Shown here piece by piece: positions 9,131 through 11,098 of a stretch of 11,098 nucleotides of DNA. This DNA comes from Cudoniella acicularis. Taxonomy: Eukaryota; Ascomycota; Leotiomycetes; Helotiales; Helotiaceae. A model generated the notes under the pieces. It ran no database searches and had not been told where the DNA came from. It was given only the letters and a program-made list of their open reading frames with translations. The position numbers were made by a program, and so were the translations under genes. Within the stretch, counting starts at the first letter, position 1. Each line of letters starts with the position of its first letter. The DNA lies in assembly GCA_013054445.1 (NCBI GenBank), contig JAAMPI010001719.1, positions 1-11,098 on the forward strand, in the 5' to 3' direction.

Positions 9131-10445
9131 TTTACAACGCTTAGTTCAACACATCTTTCGCTATTTCTTCCTTCATCCACAGCGATCGCTTAAACGGGGC
9201 CTATGTCACAGCATCGGGCTAAAAATGAGCACAAGTATAAACCAAAATAGATGAGAAGCTGGTACATACGACCATAGACTGAGGAGAAATGGGCATCCCG
9301 TCCGCTCTGCCATACACAAGCCTCAGATCGGTGAATTAGTAGTCAGGTGGGTGACCACTGGCGAATCCTCGCTGTTGTATGTTTTTGTTTTTGCGATTTT
9401 TATTGTTTTGCGGTGTAACAGTGACATTGAACTGATTCGAATATCTGTTTTTACATTAAGTACGCTAAATCCCAGTGACCTAGCACCCTGTGTCCACCTA
9501 TGCGTTCCAGTTTTCCAGCTCAGCATACAATCTTGTGTCTCCAATTCTTGCTGTTTTTTTTCAGGAGAGATTTTGGTCTCCATCCAACCAGCCTACGCTC
9601 CGAGTGTATCACAACCACATGTGATTATCGAAGCAGATTTCTTCTCCTTAAAGAATTTTATCAGAATGCGGATCCATCTATCTGCGCAATATAGTATAAG
9701 TTTTCTCAATACCGGCAACATGGTATCAGTACAGGGTTGGCTTACGATGCGCTGCTCAGCGCTTCCTCAAAGCCTGACTTGCTTCAACTAAAATGATTGT
9801 CTCCCCAGTTCTGTGTTAGGGTCGTACAATTTTCAATTTTCCACAGCCTTAATTCGAAATCCAGATCAAAGGAGGCAATTCTATATTTTCGTAAATTTGT
9901 CGCGAACGGCTGCGAACCTAATACAAGTAGAAGAAACGCGATTACTTGCTCACAACATCTTCATAATGGCCGTGGTGGTAAAAAAAAATCCATGTTTAAC
10001 AAAAACGTAAGTGAATGAAGTAAAGTAAGCAGCTGGGTTTCTCGAGAACCTGTTTCAACGCTTTGTTTGGAAAATTAAGCAGATGAGATATTTCAAGAGT
10101 GCTCAACCTCGGCCTCCTGCCGTTCCGTGACGAAGATATACCTAGGGTCAGGTGCATTTACGGTCTTCCGGGACAGCCAATCAAAAATTCGATATTGGTC
10201 TCAAATGATGCTTGCACGTGCCTCATATTATGTTTCGCTGGGGATTGGGAAATCCTCGAATGCGCCTCACACAAAATTGTTACGTGTATGGCTGACAGTA
10301 TCAGTGCTGACTTCAGGTGAAAGTCAAGAATATGCTACACCCATTTTTTTGAATATCTCTCTGCCGTCTCTATCTCACCGCCTTGATTTTGACTTTATAT
10401 TCTTTTTTTGATATTCACAAGTTGCTTTGGGAGCACGAAACGTTA
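9131..10445. other. Long stretch without an intact gene; mostly AT-rich decayed DNA
   Basis: No intact gene is seen. The stretch 9131-9600 has no recognisable content apart from a pyrimidine run ending in CAG near 9563, which resembles an acceptor site. From about 9640 to 10300 the + strand holds coding-like pieces in changing frames, listed separately as ankyrin-like relics. The stretch 10320-10445 shows T-runs and nothing else. Confidence 0.4.
9640..10320 (+). pseudogene. Ankyrin-like coding relics in shifting frames
   Basis: Short pieces on the + strand resemble ankyrin repeats, whose consensus runs roughly G-A-D-P-N, then G-x-T-P-L-H-x-A-A-x-x-G-x-x-E-I-V. Seen are FYQNADPSI (about 9660-9690), then in another frame YSISFLNTGNMVSVQ (about 9690-9735), then VANGCEPNTSRRNAITC with HNGRG (about 9899-9980), then in a third frame NDACTCLILCFAGDWEILEC (about 10206-10265). 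No ATG-led frame links them, and the conserved TPLH core is degraded in each. They lie downstream of and on the same strand as the HET pseudogene, so they could be its lost C-terminal repeat region or a separate dead gene. The match is by eye and weak. Confidence 0.3.
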
Positions 10446-10676
10446 ATGAAGATGTCCTTTCACCATTTAAATGTCCTATTGCTCTTCCCTCTACTTCTGT
10501 CAACAATAAGAGCACAATCGGTACAAAGTGTACTGTGGAATACACCCAACGGCAACCTCCAAGATTTTTCGCAAACTTTCACAGCCGGAGCAACTTTAGC
10601 TGTGTCGTGGAATGCTTGGACGGTATTGGACTACCTGCCACACTTGTGGAGTACATTTTGGGCATTGGGAAAATAA
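10446..10676 (+). CDS. Short secreted protein or truncated start of a larger secreted gene, 76 residues
   Basis: The ATG at 10446 (or 10452) opens a frame with a clear signal peptide: MKMSFHHLNVLLLFPLLLST, then IRA before a Gln, a good cleavage site near residue 23-24. The mature part runs VLWNTPNGNLQDFSQTFTAG and then LAVSWNAWT, which resembles the N-terminus of fungal extracellular proteins whose domain begins soon after the signal and is usually much longer. That likeness is from memory and unverified. The frame stops at TAA 10674-10676, and a donor-like GTGAGT follows at 10678-10683, so the gene may once have continued through an intron. It could be a small secreted protein as it stands, or a truncated gene. 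Its position beside decayed genes favours truncation. Confidence 0.5.
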   Translation: MKMSFHHLNVLLLFPLLLSTIRAQSVQSVLWNTPNGNLQDFSQTFTAGATLAVSWNAWTVLDYLPHLWSTFWALGK

Positions 10677-10807
10677 GGTGAGTATGTCAAAACGAAAACC
10701 AATAACCAGATCGCATACATCCTAGAAAAAAGATCCTTATTGATGAAACTTGCTAAAACCGAATCACGACGCTACATCCGACTTTGATGAAACCAATATG
10801 TATAAAT

Positions 10808-10977
10808 CTACAACTTTAAATCCTCTAACGCCTTTGCCAAAGTAAGAAGCTTCTCCTTCGCGGCAGCAGTTTCTTCTCTCTTCCCCTCAGGCGTCTTTTC
10901 CTTTCTCTTCAGACACGGAATACCGCTTTCTCCTGGGCAAGCGTGTATAGGAAGTTGTATTTTAACGGTGGCCGTGC
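10808..10977 (-). CDS. 3' exon of an unidentified minus-strand gene (5' part outside window)
   Basis: Read on the minus strand, this piece ends at TAG (10808-10810) and codes for about 55 residues including KIQLPIHACPGESGIPCLKR, followed by a Lys/Glu-rich helical tail ending LAKALEDLKL. Codon use is balanced and G/C-containing third positions are common, unlike the AT-rich flank, which suggests real coding. No ATG opens it. A CTAG acceptor at its upstream edge, with a CTAAT branch-like site about 20 nt before, suggests an exon border at 10977; the donor and earlier exons would lie at or beyond the right end. The frame itself stays open to about 11089. I do not recognise the family. Confidence 0.4.
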
Positions 10978-11098
10978 CTAGGAGAACATCTAAAATTAGC
11001 TTTTGTTCAAGAATTACTATGATACTATGAGAGGCTCTCGATATTTGCAGTAGAAAATCATATGAATACTGCACAGCAGAATCATAATGTTATTTTTT

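Noticed and set aside
9351..9791. Open + strand frame of 146 codons
   Set aside because: It opens at GTG with no ATG near the start, is rich in Cys/Ser/Phe from T-rich DNA, and has no family likeness. Only its last third is considered, as part of the weak ankyrin-like relics.
10960..11010. C2-domain-like DVLLGTATV strand in the minus-strand frame at the right end
   Set aside because: A nine-residue likeness is too short, and it spans the probable exon border at 10977, so part of it may be intron.

Overview
The window reads as nuclear DNA of a filamentous ascomycete (Pezizomycotina). Three things point there: a fungal-style CWC22 splicing factor, a 55-nt intron with an exact TACTAAC branch site, and a decayed HET-domain (heterokaryon incompatibility) gene, a family expanded mainly in filamentous ascomycetes. 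The class cannot be fixed from the sequence alone; Leotiomycetes is only a guess.

Left part (1-7033), well-kept genes all on the + strand. At the left edge is the 3' part of CWC22 (MIF4G domain, acidic linker, MA3 domain, arginine/serine tail), whose 5' end lies outside the window. After a gene-free 1.3 kb comes a two-exon gene (3517-5674, about 700 residues) for an unrecognised, probably nuclear protein with a CxxC-x15-CxxC motif and coiled coils. After another 1.1 kb gap comes an intronless gene (6815-7033) for a 72-residue single-span membrane protein with a candidate N-myristoylation signal.

Right part (about 7.1-11.1 kb), accessory and decayed. It holds a HET-domain pseudogene on the + strand (7933 to about 9130) with several in-frame stops and frameshifts. 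Next are short ankyrin-like coding scraps in changing frames (about 9640-10300), perhaps the tail of the same gene. A 76-residue secreted protein or truncated gene start (10446-10676) follows. At the right edge is a coding-looking 3' exon of an unidentified minus-strand gene.

The genes do not form a pathway. The layout suggests a boundary between conserved housekeeping DNA on the left and a fast-changing segment on the right that once carried self/non-self recognition genes. No tRNA, rRNA, CRISPR array or intact transposon was seen.
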